Both the position numbers and the translations under genes were made by a program. A DNA stretch of 64,000 nucleotides from positions 1,116,001 through 1,180,000 of the forward strand of contig NC_026482.1 in NCBI RefSeq assembly GCF_000328475.2, given 5' to 3'. This DNA is from Mycosarcoma maydis. Its lineage: Eukaryota; Basidiomycota; Ustilaginomycetes; Ustilaginales. How positions within the stretch are numbered: the first letter of the stretch is position 1; every line of letters begins with the position of its first letter. Below, piece after piece: positions 10,250 through 21,085 of this stretch. The notes beneath the pieces were generated by a model that was not told the DNA's origin, searched no databases, and saw only the letters and a program-made list of their open reading frames with translations.

Positions 10250-10895
10250 AGGAGAGCATACAGGGCAAGTCAAAGAGGAGTTGAGTATCAGTCACGAGTT
10301 GACTGGCTTTCGCCAGGGGCTCAAAAGGCTAACCAAACAGCCGAGGATGTCACGAAAAAAGTCACACTCTGCGTGCTGTCACTGAGACTCTGTTGCTTTT
10401 CTGCCAGATTTTTGTGCTAGCTTAAGCGTCGTCAGGTCGTGCCGTGGATCTTGTGAGTTTATGAGTGTTGGTCTCAACCCTTTCCGCGTTGGATTTCTGT
10501 TTCCGACAACCTCCCACGTCCTTTACTCTGGCACACAACCGTGAACCGCTAACTCACGAGTGACTAGCCAAAAGACGCGACCCCGAGGCTCTTCCGAAAA
10601 GCTCTGCCTTTCTCTTGCCAGCTGCTGCTCTAGTAGCGCGTATTTCCACAAAACACACTTAGCCTCGCCTCGCCTCGGTTTTGTTCGTTAATTATCGTCA
10701 AAATACAGCCATCCAAATCACAGAATGTGAATCACGAAATGGACCGTTCTCGAACAGGACAAAGTGACAAAAGGGGAAGCACAGCGCCCCTGAGTCGCTC
10801 AGCCTCATTTTCTTCCATCTCTTTAACCAGCTTGCGGAAAGTGAGTTGCTCACTCACGACTATTACGTTTCGTGAGAAAAGCCTTTCAGCTAACT

Positions 10896-10937
10896 ATTCA
10901 TGATTCATGATTCATGATTCATGATTCATGATTCATG
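10896..10937. repeat. ATTCATG heptamer array, six perfect copies
   Basis: Six uninterrupted ATTCATG units. This is a one-base variant of the ATTCACG heptamer found elsewhere in the window. Confidence 0.95.
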
Positions 10938-12294
10938 GATTCGTCAGATGGTCGAGCCTCGCCATTCACAAAAAGAGTGACGGATGGGAAGAACTGCTGC
11001 TGCATGTCACTCATGTCCAATCTTAGGCGAGGCGCTGCAAAGCTCGGGTTGCAGATTGCAGGGTGCAGCATGCAGGTTTCTTGTCGATATTTTCTACCAA
11101 ACCATCTGATGGATCGTTCCCGCTTAGACCCTGACAAGCCACCAATCACGAATCCCGAACCCTCCAATCACGAATCGTGATTCTGGAATAACGTTAACCA
11201 GGTTAGTACGACGAGACGATGCAGCTACACGCTAGCCTCCAAGTTTACCTTGTCGTGTAGATAGAGCCTGACGCGACATTCGTGATTCACGAGTCTTCCT
11301 CCCACCAGCGCTACTTTGTGACTCTCCAGACAGACCATATTCGCCACCTCTCGCCTAACTCGCGTGCCTTGTCGAGCCATCCGTGCTTGAAAGCATGCAG
11401 CTTCGCCTCGACAGCTGCCTTTTGCAACAGATAGCGGGACAGAGCGTGGAGCCTCATCCTTGAGTTCTTTCTTTTCTTTTTGCAGAGTGTGAGTCTTTTA
11501 TCACTTGGAAGTTGCGCTCTTCTTCAGTTTCCTTACCATACATAAGCCTTAGCTTGTCAAACATGTCGCGACGTTGAGATAAGTTAGGCTACATCACTTC
11601 GACAGGCGATCATGCCGCACATGCATCCAGACTAACTTAGCGACCGTCACCTCGCAGTTCCGCCCATTGACCCCTTTTCCATGTCTCAGTCGTGAGTTTC
11701 CTCCGTTTATTATGATCTTACTTTCCAGAGGAATTCACGATTATGGATTCGTGATTCGTGATTTACCTCATCCGTGATCATTCGTGATTCACGTTTCGTA
11801 GTTGCGTTTCGACACTCGGGACTGTGGGGGGATTCGCAGATTTTTGGAGGATAAAGCTGTTACACCTTGACTTCATTCACCACCCTTTCTTTCACAAGTC
11901 AGTGAGTCAGGTCTAACACGGTATTCGTGGTTTTTGTTCGCACGTCACACATCGCCCTCCACATCGTGCATGTCTGATGTGACAGCAGCGTAAGCTGTTC
12001 ATTTACGCGAGCCTCATCATGACGGTACCACGAGGTGCAGAAGACACCCTATCACTAACCTGTGAATGTAGAAACGAAAGATGAGTCAGGTTCAAGCGTC
12101 ATACCATATCAGAAGATCGAACATACGTTACTCCTTCTTCCAGCTGCAAGCTCGATCTCTGATTTTGGTGGTGGTTTGTGTTTGCGCTTCCTCTCAGAAA
12201 TTCCAGGCCTCGCTCCATCGTTACATTCTCGCTACAACGTTGTTTGTGAACCTGGTCAGTACAAGCACCGCATACCCATTCCCCAAATTTCACC

Positions 12295-13422
12295 ATGGTA
12301 GCTACACGAGGACAAGCATCTGCAACCCATTCGCATACAAAGGCGGACCCAGCCGGCACCAAAGCCGGCGCAAAGCGCGATAACGACGAGGTTGACGCTT
12401 CTTCGGTTACCAAAGCGGAGCCGCAGCAGCAAGAGCCCGACACTAAGAAGCCCAAGACCACCGCCTCGGACAAGACCGAGTGCATCCTCGAATCTCAGCA
12501 ATCCCAGCTCGAGTCCTTCTCCGATACCCTCACCTGGCTTCACTCTGACACTGCTTGGTTGCTCGCGCACCCGGACATCCCCGACGGCAAGGGGGAGACC
12601 GATGCGGCAGCCGAAGGAGACAAAACTGTTCGTACACCTCCTGAGCCCTACGTCAACAAGCGGTCCGGTGCCGACTCTGACGGTTATCTGTCGTACCCCA
12701 ACTCAGACCTCACCCCTTTCCAAACGCTGCTCTGCGCCATACTGCTGAGCAAGCCCATCTCGCATCGTCTCGGTTTGCGAAGCATCGAAACGCTGCTCAA
12801 CAAGCCGTACTTGTTCCGCACCACTCAAGACCTCCTCGACGCCGGAAACCAAGGTCGTAGAGCAGCGTTGTGGGAAGCCAGAACCCAGCATAAGGAAAAG
12901 ACTGCCGTTCAGCTTGGCAATCTCGCTGAGGGCATCACAGCTCTATGTGACGACGCTCAAGACAAAAACGATGCGCACGACAACCTCGGACCCATCCTCG
13001 AAAAAGCTTTGTCAAAGACCAAAAACCGAGACGACTCGTTTGAAGTGGCAGACCAAGTCAAGACAATTCTCACCCAACAAATCAACGGTTTGGGTCCCGG
13101 TGGAGTAGATATCTTCCTCCGTCGAATTCAGTCTCAGTGGCCTCAAGTGTTTCCTTATGCCGACGAGCGAGCTCTCAGTGCCGCAGTCAAATTCGACCTC
13201 ATTTCTCAAAGCGATCTGGACAAGGGCACACAACAAGCGGCACAGAAGCTGGCCGAAAACGTTGCTGAACACGTCGGTTTCCCGTTCGAGGAGGCCAAGG
13301 GAGACAATGAAGAGGCAGAATGTGGAAGATGGTGGTTCGTCCGAACGCTGGATGTACTAATTGGCTTGGACGTCGAAAAGAAGATCGACGAGGCTGCTAA
13401 GCAGGCCACCGTGCCAAAGTGA
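12295..13422 (+). CDS. HhH-GPD-like (DNA glycosylase fold) protein, function unknown
   Basis: A single exon encodes 375 residues from an ATG in good context (CACCATGG). Residues 1-75 are Ala/Thr/Lys-rich with a nuclear-signal-like DTKKPKTT. The rest looks helical and resembles the HhH base-excision-repair fold: LTPFQTLLCAILLSKPIS is like the first helices of endonuclease III-type enzymes. LLNKPYLFRTTQDLLDAG follows. GLGPGGVDIFLRRIQSQW at about 265-282 fits the helix-hairpin-helix, and VFPYADERALSAA occupies the place where active enzymes carry the catalytic Asp. I see no iron-sulphur Cys cluster and no obvious lysine of bifunctional glycosylases. It could be an active glycosylase, a non-catalytic relative, or an unrelated helical protein. 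Single-exon integrity and composition make the gene itself secure. Confidence 0.75.
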   Translation: MVATRGQASATHSHTKADPAGTKAGAKRDNDEVDASSVTKAEPQQQEPDTKKPKTTASDKTECILESQQSQLESFSDTLTWLHSDTAWLLAHPDIPDGKGETDAAAEGDKTVRTPPEPYVNKRSGADSDGYLSYPNSDLTPFQTLLCAILLSKPISHRLGLRSIETLLNKPYLFRTTQDLLDAGNQGRRAALWEARTQHKEKTAVQLGNLAEGITALCDDAQDKNDAHDNLGPILEKALSKTKNRDDSFEVADQVKTILTQQINGLGPGGVDIFLRRIQSQWPQVFPYADERALSAAVKFDLISQSDLDKGTQQAAQKLAENVAEHVGFPFEEAKGDNEEAECGRWWFVRTLDVLIGLDVEKKIDEAAKQATVPK

Positions 13423-13666
13423 ATCACCTTTTCGTTTGTATCAGCTTTAACTACGACTTTGAATCATCAGCTTATCATCAGCTTGTTTGTTGCCGCCTTG
13501 ACTTTAGCCAAAGGCTCGTGACCGCCTCTTGTGTGAGACGTGTGAGCCGGAAAGCTTGAATGTGCGCACAAGATACGGATCCAGAGAGAGAGAGATAATA
13601 AGACGAGCCTTGTTTTGACATTGGGTCTTATTAAGCATACAACCCAACACTTGGCGCCTGCAAAAA

Positions 13667-16218
13667 TCAATACCTGTTGCGCTGTCCACTGTCATACCGT
13701 CTGTTGTCGTCTCGTCGATCAGGGCTACGTTCCCTTCGGTATCCCCCATCTCCACCCCTACCAGGCGACCGTTCACGATCGTGTCGCGGGCCCATGGGCG
13801 GAGGTCTCGAGGCGCCATTGTGAACACTACCTCCGCGTTGTTGTCTGGACGAACTCGGCGCGGAAGCTGAACCGCTACGCTCGGTGCGATCGTCACCGCC
13901 CGCAGAGGCTCCTGTCGGAACAGCCGAAGCTGCGTTCACAGTCGGACTCATGGACTGCTTCATCGAAGGCGGGCTCATGCTACCCATGCCGCCCATGCTA
14001 CCCATCGTTCCTCCCATACTTCCCATCATGCCCATGTTGTTCATCATCGCGCCCATGTCCATCCCTCCTCCAGTGTTTCCAGCCATGCTCGCCATCATTT
14101 GCTGCCAAGCCATCTGCGGATTCCAATTCTGATTGCCCCATCCCATGTTCTGGTACATTTGGCTCATGTCTCCTCCTTGACCCATCATGCCCATCATCAT
14201 TGGGTTCATTTGCCATGCGTTACCACCCATTCCACCGCCTCCACCACTTGCACCCGTGTTGTAGTTATTGAATCTTGCTCCCGCTCCACCTTGTTGCATG
14301 CCGTACGCCATTTCGGGATTGTCCATTCTCTGCTGTCTTCGAATCTGCAATGACTGCGGATCGTTCTTCGATTGCGCCCGTTTCACATCAACCTCCTTGC
14401 CGTCGAATACGATGGGTCGGGTGTTGAGCACGTGGTTCAGTGACGAGTCGTCAGCGTAGGTCAAGAAACCGAATCCACGCGGTTTGCCCGTCTCGCGATC
14501 CATCATACACGTGCAATCGGAAAGCGTACCGAATTGCTCGAAGAATGTTCGGAAGGTGGCAGGCGTCACGCTAGGCGGTAGACCGCCCACGAAGAGCTTT
14601 TGGCTGGAAGCGGAGTAGCTTCCACCACCACCTCCGCCTCCGCCGCCATTGTTGTAATTGTTATGGTGTCCACCACCTTGCTGGTTGTGCTGAGGTCGAG
14701 GAATTGCTCGTTTGGGATCAATCTGCCCACATGGAAAGAAAAGACAAAGACAGATATCAGTAACGACGTTTCATCTAGTGCAGAAGATACAAGCTTGTGC
14801 AAGAGACTCACCACTTTACCATCGAGATAATGCTCTCGAACCATGACCGTGTTGACCGCTTTGGGATCGACAAAGTTGAGAAAGGCAAATCCGCGCGAAC
14901 GCCCCGTCATATTGTCGCGCATGATGGCGCAGTTGCCGACCTCCCCGAACTGCGAAAAGTAGCGTCGTAGCGAGTCTGATACACGGTACCGTTACACCGA
15001 GCAGAGAATAGCAGGCACAAAAAAGCGTGGTTAGTTTGGGGGTTCCTTTGCACGAGAAGGGCAAGCGACCTCATCTCTGTCGCTGTTCCAAGGCTAGGTA
15101 TTTACCTTCGGTAGTATCCCAGTTCAGACCACCGATGAACATTTTTCTGTTTCAGCGTCAAAGTATGGGCATGATTTGAAAGGGATATAGCCCATCGTCC
15201 GACAAAGAAGGGCAGTCGCAATTTGGTGCATTGCACAAAGAGGCAACGAAATGGCATTCCATCATCAAAGATGTGTATGTCGCAAGAAAGTTGAAGATGT
15301 GCGTGTGCGGTTGGAACGACGAGTTTAGCATGTCGCCATGTGGTGATGGTGACAAAGATGGGTGATAACGACAGAGTAAAAGAGTGTAGTGATATGCAAA
15401 GTGTCAATGTGCTGTCTAGCTGCAACGTGGTGAAGCGAGGCTGGAGTCGTGCGTAGGGCTAACGCTAACAAAGGGACAATGCTGTACGCTCTAACGGAAA
15501 CGTGTGAAACGAATGCAGTCTGTAGCGGCCCAAAGTCATTCTGTCGTAGCGTAGAGCCGTAAACATCTAGGGAACAAGCTTTCTCCACCGCATCGGTGAG
15601 GCGACTAGCGAGAGGCCATCTTGTTTCCAGTATATGGTTCACACTGTCTGGATCCTCCAGGGAGAGCGAGATACGGTCAGTCGACCAGAGAACAGGAGAT
15701 CGTGGTACTCACCCTTCCTCAGGCATTTCGTGAGGCATAGCAGATCGATTGTCCAATCCTTGTCGCTCTGTTCCGGCGTTCTGTCCTTCGCCACGGTCGT
15801 CTGCTACCTGCGTTTGGTGCGAAAGGGACTGCTGATTGCTAGAAGCATCATTGTGGCTGGCTGGCGTCAAGTCGCGAACATCACTTTGCGAATGAGCCGC
15901 AGGACTATTCACTACCGGCGGAGGAATGAAGCTTCCTTTGATCTGCAAACCCGTATCGCTCTGTTGCGCAGGAGCCGATGAAGCAGGAGGGATGAAAGAA
16001 CCTGTGCTTGCGGCTACGGTCGGCTTCTCCTCGGCCTTTTCGGAGCTGTTGCCGTTTTTGTTGTTGCTGTCCTCGTATCCAGTGAGGTCCTGCTCATCGC
16101 CAGCATGGGCTTTGTCGTCGCCGCCTTCTCCTCGGGGGAATGCTTCGTCACCTGCTTCCGAAGTAGCCGCACCGTAGAGGTCAGCGTACAGGTCGTCTGT
16201 GTCTTCCTGACTTGCCAT
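13667..16218 (-). CDS. hrp1: Hrp1/Nab4-type RNA-binding protein, two RRMs
   Basis: Four exons, complement(13667..14722, 14812..14975, 15106..15146, 15713..16218), encode 588 residues; phases are consistent throughout. The first 168 residues are acidic, then Ser/Gln-rich with two SFIPP repeats. RRM1 (169-250) has KMFIGGLNWDTTE (RNP2), encoded by a 41-base exon, and GRSRGFAFLNF (RNP1). A Gly-rich linker leads to RRM2 (about 278-355) with KLFVGGLPP and GKPRGFGFLTY. The C-terminus is Met/Gly/Asn-rich, then Arg/Gly/Ser/Asp-rich. In yeast, Hrp1 is cleavage factor IB: it binds the 3'-UTR efficiency element, guides poly(A)-site choice and shuttles with mRNA. The Met/Gly-rich tail fits this family; a Musashi/DAZAP-like hnRNP is the alternative. 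The first intron (566 bases) is long for this window. The gene is divergent from pex6. Confidence 0.85.
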
Positions 16219-17203
16219 AGTGGTTCAGATCGGAATTTTTTCGGTCTGTCGAACAAGAGTGGAACGAAAAAGAGACCAGTGATGACTTGGATGGAGTGGA
16301 TGGTACAGTCGAAGAAAAGAAGAGACCCTGCAACCAAGTGCATCATTCACGATTCGTGATTCATATTTGATCTGAATTTAGCCGGCCCAAGCTCGAGTCA
16401 CGTGAGGCATTCAGAATTAACAGCTGATCCCTGACATTTTGAATTGAATCATGAATCGTAAATCGTGAATCGAGCACCTTTCCTTTAATCGGCCGTATCG
16501 GGGGCGCGTTGGTCCAGCTCGATATTTAATATTAATAACTTAAATACACTTTCTTGCACTGCGATCTCAGAGACCTGAGGTGGTAGTAAGATGCAACATA
16601 TGGCCTGATGACCTGCAGTGTTTCACGCCTGTTGTGGATTTTGCATAGCGCAGAGCAGCGGGCGCCGGAGAGGTGAATGAATGAGAGCAGTCACGAGTCT
16701 ACTCGTGACTAGAACTGGGAAAGCGAACCGGTGCAAAATTTCGCCGGTGCACCCAGCCACGGCCAAAAAACAACGTCTGTGAATGAGCCGTGTGCAATCA
16801 CAAATCGTGAACCGTGATCAAGTTATGTGAATGCTGCCGCTGAAAGCCCTCGGCAATTTTCTCCGCTTTAGGGACGCGAGCGTGAACGCAGCTTCCTTCT
16901 GAAATCACTCACAGACTTGCGACTGCGACTGCGACTGCGACGATTTACGATTTACGATTTACGATTCACGATTCACGATTGCTTCGTGCTTTCTCCACAC
17001 TTTCGTTGGTTTTCGAGCTGAGTGCGTCGAGCTCGCAAAGCAGTGCCCGCAGTTTTGATCATCCTTCAAGTTGTCTCGATCCTCACCAACATCTTCCTAC
17101 TTCTGCCCGCTGCCCGCTGCCCGCTACTCACTCTTCTGCTTTTCAGCATCCACTGCGCGGCAAGCAGCTCGACAGCCATCGTACGCTCTTCCGACTGACG
17201 ACA
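16219..17203. other. Shared upstream region of hrp1 and pex6
   Basis: About 985 bases between divergent start codons. It carries many single ATTCACG/ATTCGTG motifs (about 16345-16370, 16443-16475, 16797-16820) and a tandem tract at 16943-16980. The open frame upstream of pex6 from 16979 lacks an ATG. No gene was seen. Confidence 0.6.
16943..16980. repeat. ATTTACG/ATTCACG heptamer tract
   Basis: Three ATTTACG units are followed by two ATTCACG units and a final ATT, directly after a GCGACT hexamer run (about 16918-16941). The tract is about 225 bases upstream of the pex6 start. Confidence 0.9.
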
Positions 17204-20200
17204 ATGACGGTTCCGCTTCTTTCGACACGCGAGCTCGTTGTCGACCTCGTCGTGGGAGAGCAAGAGGCAGTCTCTGACCAAACCGTGGCAGTCTCGGCCG
17301 CTCTCTGGGAAATACTACAGCAGTCAACCTCCAATCCATCGTCGGCATCTGCTCATGCTTCTGCGGAGAGAATCGCAATCAGCTTGCGGCCGTTATCTGC
17401 ACGGCCCTTACGGCCATCCAAGCTTCCTGCTTTGGTGATGTACGCTGTGAAAAGCGCACAAGATAGTGCCGGACTCTGGCTCGAAGCTTCCAGGCGCGTC
17501 GCTTCTACGTTGGGCGTGTCAAGTCGAGCTTACCGCTCTGATCAAGGCAAGCGCATCTGCGTGGAAGCATACACACTCGTTAGTGCGTCTCTCGTGTATC
17601 TGCAAGCTACGTCCTCGGAAAGCTACGAGGCGGCAAACGAGCTTCAGGACGAGCTCGTAAGGCAGCTTGACGCGACGATCTTGAGACAAGAGCACTTTGT
17701 CCGACTGCAGCTAGGCGCTTCTGTCGTGTCTCTACGAGTCGTCATGCTCGAGCCTCTGCTACAAGCCGTTTTTGTCGCAGACTCAACCGACGTCCTCCTG
17801 ACAATGCAGGCCGATGGCCCCGACGCAGACCCGCTAGACAGCTCGATGATCTCTAGTATCTCGGAGGACTCTTTCTCCATTGCATCCGGAAGCGATGCAG
17901 GTGCAGCTGCTCACGAAGGAACAGACAGTGCCGACGAGCTCCAAGACGACGATGATTTCGAGATCGACGAGCGCTTTCTGGCACAGACAGTCTTGCAAGA
18001 CTTTTCCAATCTCGACATTGCCATCGATCCATCTGTAGATGGCCGAGCCGTACCTGCACCCTCGCAACGATCCAAGAACAGCAGCCGAGTCAGGCGATGC
18101 ATGCTGCAGCTGCTTTCTAACCCTTCATCGCTGGTTGCAGCCATCTCTCACTGGTACTCGCAGTCCACTACCGCTGAAGCCTCCTCGCTTACCGGCACAG
18201 CGAACGACAACATCGACGAAGAGAATGTAGTACTGGCGACGGAGAAGGAAATGGCATCTCTCGGAGCATTCAACGGGGACTGGCTCGCCGCCAGTGCGCA
18301 AGGTAACTCGAGAACGAGGCTGGTGCGTATCCTGTCAAGCCAGAATGTGCCGGCCGCTACCAACGGCTCTGTGACGGTATGGATGTCTCCGATCCTTGCA
18401 CAGAACATCCTCGGAGATCAAGTCTTCTCTGCCTCACCTCTTAGCGTTGTGCTTCGTGTGCTTGGATCGCGACCATCGGCTCAACAGCAGGAAGTCTCAG
18501 CACTGGTGAGATCGTGTCCGGTACCTGTGCCTTTTGCCGAGAGTCTACGCATCGCGCGCGTCGCCGGACCTCTGAGCGTTGATCGAGCATATCAGGGTCT
18601 TTTCCTCGATGCGTTGCGCACCTTTTTTGAAGACCGTCGACGCATCTGTCGGAACGGCGACGTGATTGCCGTCGCCATTGAAGCCAGCAAAGCTCGCTTC
18701 GTAAGCAGAGAAGCCGAGCAAGATGGCAACTCGGATTCGACACCGGATGACATTCATGAGCTCAAGTTACCCTCGGCTCCGGGAGTGGCCAAAACTGCGA
18801 CGGTCTACTTCAAAGTGACCGACTTGAGGTGCGAGCTGGTTGCGCCCAACACTGCCACCACGAAGCAGAACAAGGACGAGGCGATCGGAGCGCTTGCCCT
18901 GCAGTCGCAGATCGGTGAGCTTGGATGCATTGTCGATCCCAATGTGACCAAGATGGTGCAGACGGGAGTGGAGCAGTGTCGAGTGGCCAACTGCGATCGC
19001 TGGTTGGGGGTCTCCTCGGATACACCTATTTCGCCGACCGAGGTGACGTCTGGAGAATTGCGCAAACTCGTAGCTCCGCTCATGGCACCATCGAGCGCGT
19101 ACGCAACTCTCTCTTCGCTGCTCACAGCGACATTGCAGAGCAACGCGAGTCGATTCGGACTGCACCTCAGCGTTCTGCTCAAAGGTGCGCGAGGCTGCGG
19201 CAAAAAGACAGTGGCACGATGGGTAGCTAAAGCTGCCGGCGTCCAGCTAGTGGAGCTAGACTGTTTTGACGTCATCTCCGACACGGACGTGCGCACTGAG
19301 GGTGTCCTACGAGCTCGCTTCCAGAAAGCTGCCGAGTGCGCACCCTGCATCTTTTTGCTGCGAAACATTGAAGCTCTGGCAAGGAAGAGTCAGGCGCTCG
19401 AGACGGGACAAGAACCACCTTTGGCCACCGCTCTGCAGAACTGCTTTGAAGAGTTGTGGAGCGTCACCAAGCCGCAAGAAGGTGGACAGGTCGTCATGCC
19501 AGTAGCTGTATTCGGTACGACCAGCGATCCGGATAAGTGTCCGTCGGGCGTACTTGGCTGCTTCAAGCACGAGGTGACGTTTAATGCTCCGAACGAAGCC
19601 GAGAGGCGTGCCATGCTCGAGATTGCCATGAGGGACTCCATTTTGGGACCCGATGTTGACCTCAAGAACCTTGCGACGCAAACAGCTGCGCTCGTAGCTG
19701 CCGACCTTGTCAATCTAGCCTCAAGGTCCCGACTTATGTCGGTGAGCCGAGTGCGCAAGACGCTCCCTGTGTCGGCATCGACGATCTCGGATCGCGATCT
19801 GTTCCTAGCAGGACTCGCTATCACGGGTGCCGACGTCGATCAAGCTTTGAACAAGGCACGTTCGAGCTACTCGGAATCGATTGGAGCGCCCAAGATTCCC
19901 AATGTGACGTGGGACGACGTCGGAGGTTTAGCATCGGTGAAATCCGACATTCTCGACACCATCCAATTGCCTCTGGAGCACCCTGAACTTTTCAGCGACG
20001 GGCTGAAGAAGCGATCGGGTATCCTACTCTATGGTCCACCTGGAACAGGCAAAACACTGCTAGCCAAGGCTGTGGCCACGTCGTGTTCACTCAACTTTTT
20101 CTCGGTCAAAGGACCCGAGTTGCTCAACATGTACATTGGTGAATCGGAAGCCAATGTGCGACGAGTGTTCCAAAGGGCCAGAGATGCGAAGCCTTGCGTG

Positions 20201-21085
20201 ATCTTTTTTGACGAACTCGATTCGGTTGCTCCGAAGCGTGGAAATCAAGGTGACAGCGGTGGAGTGATGGATCGAATTGTTTCGCAACTTCTTGCCGAAC
20301 TGGATGGTATGGCTGGATCATCCGAAGGGACCGACGTATTCGTGATTGGAGCTACCAATCGGCCTGACTTGCTCGATCCAGCTCTCTTACGACCTGGACG
20401 ATTTGACCGAATGCTCTACCTCTCGGTCAGCGAAACGCACGCTGCACAACTCAACATCCTTCAAGCCCTGACGCGCAAATTCAAGTTGGATGCTGATGTG
20501 GGAGATCTCAGTGTTATCGCCGAACAGTGTCCATTCAATCTCACCGGAGCCGACTTCTACGCGCTGTGCTCGGATGCGATGCTAAAGGCCATGACGAGAA
20601 AAGCGAGCGAGGTAGACGCAAAGATCCAAGAGATCAACGAAACACCGGGCAAGAAGAATCATCCGTATCCTTTGACGGCACAGTATTATCTTGCCGAAAT
20701 GGCAACTGCGGAAGAGGTCGAGGTCAAGGTGGGTAAAGGGGACTTTGAGGCGGCGCTGAGGGAGTTGACGCCTTCAGTGAGCGAACAGGAGATGCAACAT
20801 TATCGCGAAGTTCAGGCCAAGTTCTCCAGCCCGAGCAAGGAAAAGGACAAGGACAAGGACGAGGGAATGAACAAGAGTGGAGCGATGGAGGAACAGAAGC
20901 TGTTGGAAGCGTTGACGTCAGCATCGTCGAACGATGACGGTAGAGCTGACTCGAGACGGACATTTCAAGCGGCGGGTGGTGACCAAGCATCGGCCGGGGC
21001 CGATAGATCTACCGTGAACGGTGATGGCGAAGACGACCAAGTGGAAGCTAGGCGGAAGGCGAAAGGTAAAAGTAAAGCTGTGTGA
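17204..21085 (+). CDS. pex6: Peroxisomal AAA ATPase Pex6
   Basis: A single exon encodes 1293 residues from the first in-frame ATG (MTVPLLSTRELV); the frame is open upstream but has no other ATG. Pex6 with Pex1 forms the hetero-hexameric motor that pulls ubiquitinated Pex5 out of the peroxisomal membrane. The divergent N-terminal half is followed by a D1 ATPase around residue 660 with a P-loop-like GARGCGKKT and a degenerate Walker B (CIFLLRNIEAL, no DE pair). The conserved D2 domain has GGLASVKSDILDTIQLPLEHP, Walker A GPPGTGKT near 944, Walker B VIFFDELDS near 1000, and GATNRPDLLDPALLRPGRFD with arginine fingers. The phrase PELLNMYIGESEANVRRVFQ is typical of Pex6. The C-terminal 150 residues are Lys/Glu-rich and disordered. 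Pex1 is excluded by the degenerate D1. Confidence 0.93.
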   Translation: MTVPLLSTRELVVDLVVGEQEAVSDQTVAVSAALWEILQQSTSNPSSASAHASAERIAISLRPLSARPLRPSKLPALVMYAVKSAQDSAGLWLEASRRVASTLGVSSRAYRSDQGKRICVEAYTLVSASLVYLQATSSESYEAANELQDELVRQLDATILRQEHFVRLQLGASVVSLRVVMLEPLLQAVFVADSTDVLLTMQADGPDADPLDSSMISSISEDSFSIASGSDAGAAAHEGTDSADELQDDDDFEIDERFLAQTVLQDFSNLDIAIDPSVDGRAVPAPSQRSKNSSRVRRCMLQLLSNPSSLVAAISHWYSQSTTAEASSLTGTANDNIDEENVVLATEKEMASLGAFNGDWLAASAQGNSRTRLVRILSSQNVPAATNGSVTVWMSPILAQNILGDQVFSASPLSVVLRVLGSRPSAQQQEVSALVRSCPVPVPFAESLRIARVAGPLSVDRAYQGLFLDALRTFFEDRRRICRNGDVIAVAIEASKARFVSREAEQDGNSDSTPDDIHELKLPSAPGVAKTATVYFKVTDLRCELVAPNTATTKQNKDEAIGALALQSQIGELGCIVDPNVTKMVQTGVEQCRVANCDRWLGVSSDTPISPTEVTSGELRKLVAPLMAPSSAYATLSSLLTATLQSNASRFGLHLSVLLKGARGCGKKTVARWVAKAAGVQLVELDCFDVISDTDVRTEGVLRARFQKAAECAPCIFLLRNIEALARKSQALETGQEPPLATALQNCFEELWSVTKPQEGGQVVMPVAVFGTTSDPDKCPSGVLGCFKHEVTFNAPNEAERRAMLEIAMRDSILGPDVDLKNLATQTAALVAADLVNLASRSRLMSVSRVRKTLPVSASTISDRDLFLAGLAITGADVDQALNKARSSYSESIGAPKIPNVTWDDVGGLASVKSDILDTIQLPLEHPELFSDGLKKRSGILLYGPPGTGKTLLAKAVATSCSLNFFSVKGPELLNMYIGESEANVRRVFQRARDAKPCVIFFDELDSVAPKRGNQGDSGGVMDRIVSQLLAELDGMAGSSEGTDVFVIGATNRPDLLDPALLRPGRFDRMLYLSVSETHAAQLNILQALTRKFKLDADVGDLSVIAEQCPFNLTGADFYALCSDAMLKAMTRKASEVDAKIQEINETPGKKNHPYPLTAQYYLAEMATAEEVEVKVGKGDFEAALRELTPSVSEQEMQHYREVQAKFSSPSKEKDKDKDEGMNKSGAMEEQKLLEALTSASSNDDGRADSRRTFQAAGGDQASAGADRSTVNGDGEDDQVEARRKAKGKSKAV

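Larger units (their letters stand above)
9732..12294. other. Intergenic, don1 to HhH gene
   Basis: About 2.56 kb between divergent genes, the longest empty space in the window. Near don1 it holds a purine-rich stretch and two adjacent minisatellites. Further right are an ATTCATG array and scattered ATTCGTG/ATCACGAA motifs (about 11147-11185 and 11736-11800). Short ORFs here are repeat translations or chance. No RNA gene was seen. Confidence 0.6.

Noticed and set aside
16979..17203. 75-codon N-terminal extension of pex6
   Set aside because: The frame starts at TTG inside the heptamer repeat tract, and no ATG precedes 17204.
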